DNA of 64,000 bases, taken from Bacteroidota bacterium (GTDB taxonomy: Bacteria > Bacteroidota > Bacteroidia > Bacteroidales > F082). The notes beneath the pieces are model-generated. The model searched no databases and was not told where the DNA came from. It was given only the letters and a program-made list of their open reading frames with translations. Positions 30,124-38,872 of the stretch are shown piece after piece. Positions within the stretch are counted from its first letter, which is position 1; the number at the start of each line of letters is the position of its first letter. The translations under genes were made by a program, and so were the position numbers. Where the stretch lies: contig JACNJS010000023.1 in the NCBI GenBank assembly GCA_014382445.1, forward strand, positions 1-64,000, read 5' to 3'.

Positions 30124-32616
30124 TCATTGCGGATCTACATCAAATTGAACAATAATCGATTTAAACTTAGTGTTTGTTTTTGTTGTGATGAGTGATTTGT
30201 AAATTTCGCTTTTTACTTCACTTAGGTTTACATTTCGCGGTATTTTTATTAGCGTTTGTTTAATATAAAAATTTCTCACTCTGCCAACTAAAGGATATTC
30301 CGGTCCATAAATAAGCTTTCCAAATTTTTCTCTTAAATCTCTGGTTAAAACAGCAGCTCCTTCGTTAAGGATTTCCGCTTTTTTGTGTTTCATCCTTATA
30401 ATAATCAGCCTGTAAAATGGAGGATAATTAAACTTCTTCCTCTCTGCTAACTGACGTACATACATGGAATCATAATCGTGATTAATAACATCTTTTAGAA
30501 TAGGATGGTCGGGTTTCCATGCCTGAATTATTACCATGCCCTGTTTGTCCTTTCTGCCTGATCGCCCGCTAACCTGTAACATAAGCTGGAAGCTCCTTTC
30601 GTGTGCTCTAAAATCAGGGAAGCTTAGCATATTATCTGCACTAAGCACTCCCACAACCTGAACATTATCAAAGTCAAGGCCTTTGGTAACCATCTGGGTA
30701 CCTATTAATATGTTGGTGCGTTTGTTTTCAAAGTCGGAAATAATTCTGCTGAAAGCATTCTTGGTACGAGTTGTATCAAGATCCATTCTATCAATCTTAA
30801 CATCAGGCAACAACAAACTCAATTCTTCTGCTACTTTCTCAGTTCCAAAACCCTGCATTTTCAATCCTGTATTTCCACAATCTTCGCATTTAGGAGGAAC
30901 AGTTGTTGAGTATCCGCAGTAATGACATTTAATTAATTCGCTGTATTTGTGATAAGTAAGAGTAACATCGCAATTTTTACATTGAGGAATCCAATGGCAA
31001 ACGTCGCATTCAATGCGAAGTGAAAAGCCTCTGCGATTTTGAAATAGTATAATCTGATGTTCCTTTTCGATGGCATCATTCATATTTTCTAACAAAACTG
31101 ATGAAAAATGGGATTTCATCATACGCCTTCGTTGCTCCTCTCTTAAATTAACAACAACAATTTTTGGTAGTTTCACACCACCATACCTGTTGGTGATTTC
31201 GGCAAAACCATACTTACCTGATTTTGCATTGTAATAACTTTCTATTGCAGGAGTTGCCGATCCCAAAAGTACTTTTGTATTATGTAAGGTAGCCAGATAA
31301 ATTGCTGCGTCACGCGCATTATAACGCGGGGCAGGTTCGTATTGTTTATATGAGCCATCGTGTTCTTCATCAACAATTATCAAACCCAGATTATCATAGG
31401 GAAGAAAAAGTGATGATCGCGGACCAAGTATTATGCTATATTTCTTATGAATTTTATCATCATCAAGTCCGGCAATATTATTCCAAACCTCAACCCTTTC
31501 ATTTTGGCTATATCGTGAATGATAAACCCCAACTTCATCTCCAAAGTATTTGCGGAGCCTGTTTATAATTTGTGTAGTTAGAGCAATTTCAGGTAACATG
31601 TATAATACCTGCTTTCCGGATTTAATTGTGTCGGCAATCAACTTTATATACACCTCGGTTTTGCCACCCGAAGTTACACCGTGAAGCAGAACAACATTAT
31701 GTTTGTTAAATGATTGCAGAATATTATTATATGTGTCGAATTGATGGGGGCTGAGCTTCAGTTCTTCAGCACTTTCACTTCCCGTTTCTTCTTCAAATCG
31801 GCTTACAACTTTATTTACAGAAACCATAATGTTCTTGTCGAAGAGTGATTTGAGGGCTGATTGGCTACCACCGGCTTTTTTTAATAAATCCGATTGCTTT
31901 ATGGTTTTTTCTTCAGTGAGAGGTAAACCAACAAGAGAGATAAATGTAATTAGTAACTCAAGCTGCTTATGGGCACGTTTCCCTAGGTCATCCATTACCT
32001 CCTGCAGCTTTATCTCATTTATAAATTCCTCATTGATACAAACAAATCGTTCGGTTTTAGGTTTATAAATATCACTTAGCTCTTCTGCCATAACAATAAT
32101 ACGTTGCTCAATCATAGTTTTTAGCAAAGGGAGAACTTTTTGATATCCTACAAGTTTTGAAATCTCATCAACCGAGAGTTTCTTATTCTCTAGTAAAGCT
32201 TCTGTAACCTGGTATTCAAAAGGGTTTAGTATATTGAAATCGGGAATGAAATTTGGTGACAGGACTACTTTTGATTCACTTGCAAGCTTAAAAGCGGTTG
32301 GCATTGCAGCACTCATAACTTCACCTTCAGTGCTCATATAATATCCTGACATCCACTCCCAAAACCGAAGTTGAATATTATTAACAATCGGAAGTTCATC
32401 AAGTAATGTAATTATGTATTTGTGGACATAATTTTGTGGCACATCGGTATGGATTTTTTTTACAAGTCCTGCATATATTTTTTTTCGGCCAAATTGTACG
32501 CTAACCCGCTGCCCTACTTTTATAAATTCATTCAAATCAAATGGCACTCTGTAAGTAAACGTTCCTTCTACAGGTAATGGAAGTAGCACATTTGCAAATA
32601 AAGTAAGGCGATCCAT
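30124..32616 (-). CDS. priA: primosomal protein N', replication restart helicase PriA
   Basis: PriA recognises stalled forks and loads the replicative helicase. The 830 residues show the N-terminal 3'-binding domain, Walker A GVTSGGKTE (about 312-320), the DEEH box (about 415), and the C-terminal helicase motif QVSGRSGRKDKQGMV. The zinc region with paired cysteines CDVCHWIPQCKNC and CHYCGYSTTVPPKCEDCG is complete (about 535-580). It follows the small gene at 32637 by 20 bp and probably shares its promoter. Confidence 0.96.
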   Translation of the reverse strand: MDRLTLFANVLLPLPVEGTFTYRVPFDLNEFIKVGQRVSVQFGRKKIYAGLVKKIHTDVPQNYVHKYIITLLDELPIVNNIQLRFWEWMSGYYMSTEGEVMSAAMPTAFKLASESKVVLSPNFIPDFNILNPFEYQVTEALLENKKLSVDEISKLVGYQKVLPLLKTMIEQRIIVMAEELSDIYKPKTERFVCINEEFINEIKLQEVMDDLGKRAHKQLELLITFISLVGLPLTEEKTIKQSDLLKKAGGSQSALKSLFDKNIMVSVNKVVSRFEEETGSESAEELKLSPHQFDTYNNILQSFNKHNVVLLHGVTSGGKTEVYIKLIADTIKSGKQVLYMLPEIALTTQIINRLRKYFGDEVGVYHSRYSQNERVEVWNNIAGLDDDKIHKKYSIILGPRSSLFLPYDNLGLIIVDEEHDGSYKQYEPAPRYNARDAAIYLATLHNTKVLLGSATPAIESYYNAKSGKYGFAEITNRYGGVKLPKIVVVNLREEQRRRMMKSHFSSVLLENMNDAIEKEHQIILFQNRRGFSLRIECDVCHWIPQCKNCDVTLTYHKYSELIKCHYCGYSTTVPPKCEDCGNTGLKMQGFGTEKVAEELSLLLPDVKIDRMDLDTTRTKNAFSRIISDFENKRTNILIGTQMVTKGLDFDNVQVVGVLSADNMLSFPDFRAHERSFQLMLQVSGRSGRKDKQGMVIIQAWKPDHPILKDVINHDYDSMYVRQLAERKKFNYPPFYRLIIIRMKHKKAEILNEGAAVLTRDLREKFGKLIYGPEYPLVGRVRNFYIKQTLIKIPRNVNLSEVKSEIYKSLITTKTNTKFKSIIVQFDVDPQ

Positions 32617-32636
32617 ATTAGTTATTTAGGGATTGG

Positions 32637-32840
32637 TTATTGGTTACTTGTTTGAATTTTAATTCCATTTTTACCAACTTTATAACCCTTTGAATTAATA
32701 CCGGTTACTATAATATTTTTACCTTCACAAGCCGAAAGACCCTGCCATGCACATGATATTGCGTTGCAATGTTCTAGTCCATTAATCTGTATTCCCCAGC
32801 ATTCGTCATTAGAAAATAAGGATGTATCTACTGTTTTCAT
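32637..32840 (-). CDS. small cysteine-containing protein, function unknown
   Basis: A 67-residue protein not recognised by name. Four Cys lie at 14, 25, 30 and 38 (ECWGIQ, EHCNAISCAW, SACEGKN), which could bind a metal or form disulfides; there is no signal peptide. The second half (IIVTGINSKGYKVGKNG) is basic. The start at ATG 32840 is supported by a -7 box (TATATTTG, minus, 32860-32867) 19 nt upstream; a longer reading to 32876 would include that box. It sits directly before priA on the same strand. Confidence 0.65.
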   Translation of the reverse strand: MKTVDTSLFSNDECWGIQINGLEHCNAISCAWQGLSACEGKNIIVTGINSKGYKVGKNGIKIQTSNQ

Positions 32841-32975
32841 TATAGATTTATTTGAATAGCAAATATACACATACAACCCGAAAACTTCAGGTTTAATTTA
32901 ATGATAGCTTGTGGCAATATTATTTTTAGATTTCCTCTGACAAAAAAGATATACATCGTTCGGAGGGAACCTCAG

Positions 32976-33024
32976 CATAAATTTTTTCATCCTGTTTGTG
33001 TATGTTTGGATGAAATAATTTATG
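32976..33024 (-). repeat. long inverted repeat after the TreS-like gene
   Basis: Arms 32976-32992 and 33008-33024 (17 bp each) pair with a single mismatch around a 15-nt loop. In the minus-strand transcript it lies 45 nt after the TreS-like stop. There is no clean U tract, so it may be a 3'-end stabilising hairpin, a factor-binding site or a weak terminator. Confidence 0.6.
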
Positions 33025-33069
33025 TCAGTTTGCTCTTGTGATTAAAACATGAACCCACTAAGTCTTCTT

Positions 33070-34782
33070 TTATAGCACCAAGCACCATACAAACCCATGT
33101 GGTTCAAATATCATATTGCCCTCATGGTCATTCATTGAAAAGCCATTGGCATACATTACGGCGAGGTCATGGTCATCTAACGGATGATTGATTTCCTGTT
33201 TGTTAGATGATAAATTATTTATTATTAATATCTTCTCATTGTTATATTCTCTCAAATAAGCCAAAAACCTTGACGTAACCTCGCTATTTTTATCCATGAT
33301 ATTAACAAAATTCAGCGATCCTCTGCCAAACGTAAGATAATCTTTTCTTGTATTTAGCATATTGCTTATCATGCCATAAACTTGCGCATGAAAGTTATCG
33401 GGTTGCCGAAGATCATTGTCAAGTTTATCCCAGTCAATCCTGCCCCTAACCAAAAACCTTGTATCATCCTTACCGGTTAATTTGATTTGTTCGTTATAAT
33501 ATTCTTCGTCATTTAACTTACCAAATTCATCTCCATAATAAACAACAGGTGTTCCAAGCAATGTTAGCATAAGTGAATATGACAGAGCTATTTTGTTTAC
33601 ATCTTTTTCAAACAATTCCGATAATCTTGCACTTATACCCTCCCCCACTCTAAAGTTCCATTCAGGTTTATGACAATAATTACTATGAATATAACTTCTG
33701 TCCTCTTCCGACACATATACAAGTTCAAGACTCAGCTCATCGTGTACTCTCAAAAAAGTAAACCATTGATTATCCGGGCTTATATCAGGCGTAACATCAC
33801 AGCTCAAAGTATGCTTAATAGGGTTGCCGCTTTCCAATGCTATTGCCTTGAACATCATTGGCATGAGAGGAAAATGGTATGCAGCATGACACTCGTCGTT
33901 TTGTCCAAGATATTTCACAACTTCTTTTGGTGGTTGACAAGCCTCTGCAAGCAACAAAGTACCGGGTACTACATAATCCAGTACAGCCCTGAAAAATTTT
34001 ACAACAATATGAGTAATATCAAGATTTTCACAATCAGTTCCATCAACTTTCCATAAATATGGAATTGCATCGGCTCTAAAACCGTCAACACCCATCGACT
34101 GCCAATAAAGCATATTGCGCGACATGGCAAGCAGCACATTGTGATTACAGTAATTCAAATCAGGTTGGAAACTAAAGAATCGATGAAAATAATACCGGTC
34201 GCCAAGCTTTTCCCAATTGGATTCTTCAATCCCCTTAAACAACAACCTGGCATCAAGATATTTATCAGGTTCATCGCTCCAAATATAATAGTCGCTGAAA
34301 TCATTCTTTTCGATTTTCATTGAGTCCAAAAACCATGGATGCTGATCGGATGTGTGATTTATAGCAACATCAAAAATTACTCTTATGCCTCTTCGATGAG
34401 CTTCACTTAGGAAAGTTCCAAATACTATTTCCTGCTCGTCAACCGTACAATCATCGGGTAGTCCTAATAATTGTGGACGAATTCGATCATATTTACTAAT
34501 ATCGAATCCGGCGTCGCGCATTGGTGATTCAAGTATTGGCAGCAACCATAAACAGTTAACACCAAGCTCACGAATATAATCAAGCTTTTGGGTTAGCCCG
34601 TTAAAATCAGTATTATACAAATCAACATAAAGTGAATAAACTATCGCATCTTTATACCAATCGTTAGGCTGCCCATGGTTTTCAACTATCTGTAAAGAAT
34701 TTATAAAATCATCAAGTTTTGTAGTTGGCAAACCAGGGTAGATCAGGTTCCAATATTTGTACAACAATATGCTATTATTCAT
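33070..34782 (-). CDS. GH13 enzyme resembling trehalose synthase (TreS, GH13_16)
   Basis: A cytoplasmic alpha-amylase-fold enzyme, 570 residues, with no signal peptide. The sequence follows trehalose synthase/maltose glucosyltransferase closely: DWYKDAIVYSLYVDLY, DVAINHTSDQHPWF, GVDGFRADAIPYLW (nucleophile Asp about 235), LLAEACQPPKEVVKYLG (acid Glu about 277), DECHAAYHFPLMPMMF and RVHDELSLELVY (third Asp about 350). TreS interconverts maltose and trehalose; hydrolase activity cannot be excluded. The C-terminal beta domain is short and no maltokinase domain is fused. ATG 34782 is chosen over a GTG at 34806 because a -7 box (34806-34813) lies just upstream. It likely belongs with the alpha-glucan genes at 48.6-54.8 kb. 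Confidence 0.8.
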   Translation of the reverse strand: MNNSILLYKYWNLIYPGLPTTKLDDFINSLQIVENHGQPNDWYKDAIVYSLYVDLYNTDFNGLTQKLDYIRELGVNCLWLLPILESPMRDAGFDISKYDRIRPQLLGLPDDCTVDEQEIVFGTFLSEAHRRGIRVIFDVAINHTSDQHPWFLDSMKIEKNDFSDYYIWSDEPDKYLDARLLFKGIEESNWEKLGDRYYFHRFFSFQPDLNYCNHNVLLAMSRNMLYWQSMGVDGFRADAIPYLWKVDGTDCENLDITHIVVKFFRAVLDYVVPGTLLLAEACQPPKEVVKYLGQNDECHAAYHFPLMPMMFKAIALESGNPIKHTLSCDVTPDISPDNQWFTFLRVHDELSLELVYVSEEDRSYIHSNYCHKPEWNFRVGEGISARLSELFEKDVNKIALSYSLMLTLLGTPVVYYGDEFGKLNDEEYYNEQIKLTGKDDTRFLVRGRIDWDKLDNDLRQPDNFHAQVYGMISNMLNTRKDYLTFGRGSLNFVNIMDKNSEVTSRFLAYLREYNNEKILIINNLSSNKQEINHPLDDHDLAVMYANGFSMNDHEGNMIFEPHGFVWCLVL

Positions 34783-34805
34783 GACATTATGCAGTTTAAG
34801 TTCCA

Positions 34806-34813
34806 CAAATGTA
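34806..34813 (-). promoter_or_regulatory. -7 box of the TreS-like gene
   Basis: TACATTTG on the minus strand, 23 nt before the ATG at 34782. A LacI-type palindrome lies 90 nt further upstream. Confidence 0.5.
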
Positions 34814-34903
34814 CTATAAAAAAAGCCTCTTTACTATATAAACTAATCAATCAAAGATCTATTATTCACTTTAAAAAAAGGGGTTATTGCAGAAGCTATA
34901 TAT

Positions 34904-34913
34904 CAATCGTTTG
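34904..34913 (-). promoter_or_regulatory. LacI-type operator upstream of the TreS-like gene
   Basis: On the minus strand the site reads TGCAAACGATTGATAT. It matches the site at 60672-60681 at 14 of 17 positions, including TGCAAACG, and both are centred on CG as in LacI-family operators. The distance to the -7 box is 90 nt, against 91 nt at the other site. Confidence 0.5.
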
Positions 34914-35095
34914 CATAAGAATGTTTAGTGACACGATAGAATTCCACAATAATAAAAAAAATAAATCCAACGTTTCAGTTGGTAAAAATTTAAACAAGCC
35001 CTTAAAATATTGTATTTTTGAAGAAATAATATTGAAACAAGGTTTGGAGTTAATATTTAGATGTTAGAACCGGAATACAAGAATCAAGAAAAAAT

Positions 35096-35806
35096 TTACA
35101 TCCTAAGCCCCTTAACCTTTGGAATGCCGGCCACGAAATTTTTCAGATAGAACGGTTCAAAATATGCTGTATTTTCATATTCCTTTTTGTGGAATTTTTG
35201 TTCTGCAATCTCACACAAATAGGTTGCAGACGGATGGAAATCATCAATAAAAACCGCATTTGGGTGATGGCTCAGAGTTTCTTTACATTTAAGAGCACCA
35301 TCGCCTGCAAAAATCAATTTATTCGCTGATAAATAATCGCCAAACGAATCGCTATCAATAATTTTGGCTGATGTTATTTCAACTTCATCGAGTGTACTAG
35401 AAAACAGTGCTGTATAAACCTCCATTCGCCTGGCATCTATCATCGGGCAAAACAAAGTATTAATCAAGTCATTATTATATTGAAAATTGTTTTTCATCCC
35501 AATGGCCATAGCCTTTAAGGTGCCTATTGAGATTAGAGGTATTTCGAGCCCGTAGCAAAATCCTTTAGCGGTTGATACTCCAATACGGAGACCTGTGTAC
35601 GACCCGGGTCCTTTGCTTACCGACACTGCGTCGAGGTCAGTAAATTTTAGTCCTGCAGCGGTAACAACTTTGTTAGAAAATAATGTAATAAGCTCAGCGT
35701 GAGAATTTTTAGTGTGTGATTCCTGAACCGACACAACCTTGCCATCAATGGAGAGCGCTACCGAACACACACGCGTGGATGTTTCAATATTTAAAATCTT
35801 TGCCAA
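35096..35806 (-). CDS. tsaB: tRNA threonylcarbamoyladenosine synthesis protein TsaB
   Basis: Works with TsaD and TsaE to make t6A37 on ANN-decoding tRNAs. The 236 residues begin LAKILNIETSTRVCSVALS and include VSKGPGSYTGLRIGVSTAKG, the ASKHA-type signature of TsaB. The start codon is TTG (35806): the frame has a stop four codons upstream and no other start before the conserved N-terminus. A GGAG lies directly in front of it, rare here. It is 29 bp after the HlyD gene on the same strand, so it is probably co-transcribed with the efflux genes. Confidence 0.95.
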   Translation of the reverse strand: MAKILNIETSTRVCSVALSIDGKVVSVQESHTKNSHAELITLFSNKVVTAAGLKFTDLDAVSVSKGPGSYTGLRIGVSTAKGFCYGLEIPLISIGTLKAMAIGMKNNFQYNNDLINTLFCPMIDARRMEVYTALFSSTLDEVEITSAKIIDSDSFGDYLSANKLIFAGDGALKCKETLSHHPNAVFIDDFHPSATYLCEIAEQKFHKKEYENTAYFEPFYLKNFVAGIPKVKGLRM

Positions 35807-35835
35807 CTCCGGAACTCAATTAAATGTTAGTTCTC

Positions 35836-37203
35836 TTACTTTTCGTCTTCAACAAAGAGATCCTTTTTTTCTACTTTTTCAACCTTATCTTTATTTTTTA
35901 GCGTTTTCGAAACAGCTCTATAAGGTGCAACAATCACTTCATCACCGTTGTTTAATCCTTCAGTAACCTGAATAAAAGTATTATCCTGAATCCCGGTACT
36001 AACCTTTGTTAGTATTGCTTCTTCGTTTTGATATAAGAATACGTATTCAATAACTTCTTTGTCTTCCGAAACTCCTTTATCCTCTTTCACCCTCTCTTCT
36101 TCACGTTTTTCCCTTGCCGACATTATTCTTCCCGAAGTATCTGCACGAGTTGTAACAGCCTGGATTGCAACCGTAAGAATATTTATAGCAGTTTCGGTTT
36201 CAATTTCAACTGTTGCCGACATGCCTGGCCTGAAAGGTGACGATATTGCAGCATCGGTTTTTATTAAATCATCATACGAATCTTTTAACATCATTATCTT
36301 AACATCGAAATTTGTAACCTGATCGGCACTAACACCCAAGGTATTTGCTGATGTTGCAATTTCAGTAACCATTCCTTTAAACTCCCGGTTAAGATAAGCA
36401 TCAACTTCAATTATTGCTGTATCAAACAAGCTTACCCTTACAATATCATTTTCATTAACTTCAACTATAACTTCTAGTACATCCAAATTTGCAATACGCA
36501 TAATCTCAGTACCTGCCGAAAATTGTGATGCTCCTGTAACTCTTTCGCCAACATCAATAATCAACTTAGCAACAGTACCATCGTTTGGTGCATAAATGGT
36601 GGTGCGATTTAGGTTTTCTTTAGCTTCTTTTAACGATGCCTGTGCACTACTAACCTGAAATTGACTTGATTTAAAACTTTCCTCTGCAGCTTCAACTTCA
36701 GCACTGGCAACTTTATATGATGATTGTGCTGATTCAAAATCTGCATCTGAAATAACTTTTTTATCCCAGAGCGTTTTGCTTCTTTTATAATCAAGTTCTG
36801 ATTTTGAAAACTGTGCTTTACTTTGTGCCAGTCTTGCTTTTGAACTGGCTTCATTAGCCTGTGATGTTTTTAACGAGGCATCAGTTTTTTCATAAGCACG
36901 GATATAAATCTCAGGATCAATTTTTGCAAGTTTATCGCCTTTCATAACAAAATCACCCTCTTTAACGAACAGCTCAACAACCTCTCCCGAAATGTAGGGA
37001 CTTATCTTAATATCTTTCGCTGGTTGTATTTTGCCATTTGCTGAAACTGTTTCAACAATCTTTCTTAGTTCAACCATTTCGGTGGCTACTTTAATGCTAC
37101 CCGAATTTTTGCTTTTATTAATAGCTAGTACTACAATAATAGCAAGCACTACGATAACTGCAATCGCAATCCATATCTGTTTTTTGTGAATTTTTGTTGC
37201 CAT
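35836..37203 (-). CDS. HlyD/MacA-family periplasmic adaptor protein
   Basis: Membrane-fusion protein linking an inner-membrane pump to a TolC channel. It has one N-terminal membrane anchor (about 8-28: IWIAIAVIVVLAIIVVLAI), a lipoyl half motif GEVVELFVKEGDFVMKGDKLAKIDP (about 67-91), a long alpha-helical hairpin (about 95-205), the second lipoyl half and a beta-barrel domain. The C-terminal 80 residues are Lys/Glu-rich and low complexity. ATG at 37203 is preferred over TTG at 37206. The pump itself (ABC or RND permease) is not adjacent, although MacAB-type sets usually have it here. It lies downstream of the TolC gene. Confidence 0.9.
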   Translation of the reverse strand: MATKIHKKQIWIAIAVIVVLAIIVVLAINKSKNSGSIKVATEMVELRKIVETVSANGKIQPAKDIKISPYISGEVVELFVKEGDFVMKGDKLAKIDPEIYIRAYEKTDASLKTSQANEASSKARLAQSKAQFSKSELDYKRSKTLWDKKVISDADFESAQSSYKVASAEVEAAEESFKSSQFQVSSAQASLKEAKENLNRTTIYAPNDGTVAKLIIDVGERVTGASQFSAGTEIMRIANLDVLEVIVEVNENDIVRVSLFDTAIIEVDAYLNREFKGMVTEIATSANTLGVSADQVTNFDVKIMMLKDSYDDLIKTDAAISSPFRPGMSATVEIETETAINILTVAIQAVTTRADTSGRIMSAREKREEERVKEDKGVSEDKEVIEYVFLYQNEEAILTKVSTGIQDNTFIQVTEGLNNGDEVIVAPYRAVSKTLKNKDKVEKVEKKDLFVEDEK

Positions 37204-37294
37204 CAAAATTTTGTTTTATGATGAGTAAGAAAATCAGGCTTTTAATTTGCCGATTAGGGCGCAAAATTAGTTTTTATTCTTTTAAACTTACAAA

Positions 37295-38683
37295 CTATTT
37301 ATCTTTAATGCTTGCAATATCACTTAACGATAAACTCCTTCCAAGGTAAAAGTCGAGTATTTTGGTTTTAAAAATGTAATCGAATTTTGAAGAAGCCAAA
37401 TCTGATTCAGCATTGGCCAGTTGAATTTTAACTACATTATAATCGGTTGAGTTAACCATTCCTACATTAAATTTCTCCTGAGTATATTTAAACGATTCAG
37501 TAAATGCCTCAACACTTTTTTGGCGTGAAATATATGTTTGAAATGCAGCAATGGCATCAGCATAAGCTGCTTCTATGTTTTTTCTTAATCGCAATTTCTC
37601 AGATGCAAGAGTAAGGTTAACTGATTCAAAATATATTTGAGACTTTTTTATATTAGTTGATACCTGGTACCCGTTAAAGATTGGTATCTGCAAACCCAAA
37701 CTCAAAGTTCCATTACGGTTTTCCTTAAATTGATCTCCAAAGCTTATCATCTCATCATATCCCGGTTGGTTCGGAACATAACTTTGCATGAGCTGGTCAG
37801 AAAAATTTGTACCATACGAACCTGTTGCATATAACCTTGGGCTACGTTGCCCTTTCACAATTGACAAACTGCGTTGCGCGCTTTCAACTTTATATTCCGC
37901 ACTTTTTATTTCTGGCATTAAAGTCACCGATTTGTTATAAATCATTTCTGCAGGTAGTAATGTGGGAGTACCTTCGATATCCAATATAGGTTTTTCAATA
38001 TCAAACTCAGCATTCGATTCCAGATCCAATAATTGCATCAAGTCAAGATAAGCTAGCATAACATTATTCTTAGCACTTACAAGATTTGCTTCCTCTCCTG
38101 CGTTTTGTGCTACAATATCATATAAACTACCTCGTGCAACAGCACCAGCCTCGACCTGTTTAGTTGTTCGATCAATTTGTTCTTTCGAAATATCTACCTG
38201 ACGCTGAGCATTTTTAACAAGCTCGATGTTGAAAAGGATTTGAAGATAGGATGCTGCAACATTTAACGACATATCGTTACGAATCTTGTCAGAAGCATAC
38301 TTTTCTGAAAGATGATCAAACTGCATTTGCCGTACATTATTTATTAACTGCAGCCCATTAAACAAAGTTACCTGAGAAACTATCGAAAAATAACTCTGTT
38401 GTGTATTCTTATTTGCATAAAGGTTTGCCGACTCATCAAAGGAACGGCCCCATCCAAATGAATGAGAGGTTGTTGCGTTAAGCGATGGTGCAAGGTCATA
38501 CTTGCTTTGCAATAAATCTTTATTGGCAGCATTAACTGATAATACACTTTGCTTAATTTCAATGTTATTCTCAAATGCATAATCAATGCATTCTTCCAGT
38601 GTCCATAGTTTTTGAGCAGTTACATTAATTCCAAATGCAACCAATCCAAAAATCACAATAAGTAGTGCAGATCTTATATTCAT
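37295..38683 (-). CDS. TolC-family outer membrane efflux protein
   Basis: Outer-membrane channel of a tripartite export system. The 462 residues begin with a signal peptide (LLIVIFGLVAFGINVTAQ) and then LWTLEECIDYAFENNIEIKQ, the typical start of the family's first helix repeat. A second repeat begins near residue 245. The ATG lies about 50 nt after a -7 box (TATATTTG, minus, 38733-38740). It is the first gene of a tolC-hlyD-tsaB series. Confidence 0.92.
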   Translation of the reverse strand: MNIRSALLIVIFGLVAFGINVTAQKLWTLEECIDYAFENNIEIKQSVLSVNAANKDLLQSKYDLAPSLNATTSHSFGWGRSFDESANLYANKNTQQSYFSIVSQVTLFNGLQLINNVRQMQFDHLSEKYASDKIRNDMSLNVAASYLQILFNIELVKNAQRQVDISKEQIDRTTKQVEAGAVARGSLYDIVAQNAGEEANLVSAKNNVMLAYLDLMQLLDLESNAEFDIEKPILDIEGTPTLLPAEMIYNKSVTLMPEIKSAEYKVESAQRSLSIVKGQRSPRLYATGSYGTNFSDQLMQSYVPNQPGYDEMISFGDQFKENRNGTLSLGLQIPIFNGYQVSTNIKKSQIYFESVNLTLASEKLRLRKNIEAAYADAIAAFQTYISRQKSVEAFTESFKYTQEKFNVGMVNSTDYNVVKIQLANAESDLASSKFDYIFKTKILDFYLGRSLSLSDIASIKDK

Positions 38684-38872
38684 AATGTTGGTTTTATATA
38701 TTTTCTTTATTACATCATCTAAAAATGTGCCACAAATATAATCAATTGAAGTACAATTATATGATTAAAAAATGTTAAATAAATAATACTGATGTGTCCG
38801 ATTATTAACGCTCGTTTGTTCGAATTCGTACATTAAAAAGCATTAATTTTACCACAGACAAAAAAGCGGGTT

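Noticed and set aside
36059-36322. Plus-strand frame inside the HlyD gene
   Set aside because: It lies fully within a well-supported gene, on the opposite strand, with no promoter or family resemblance.
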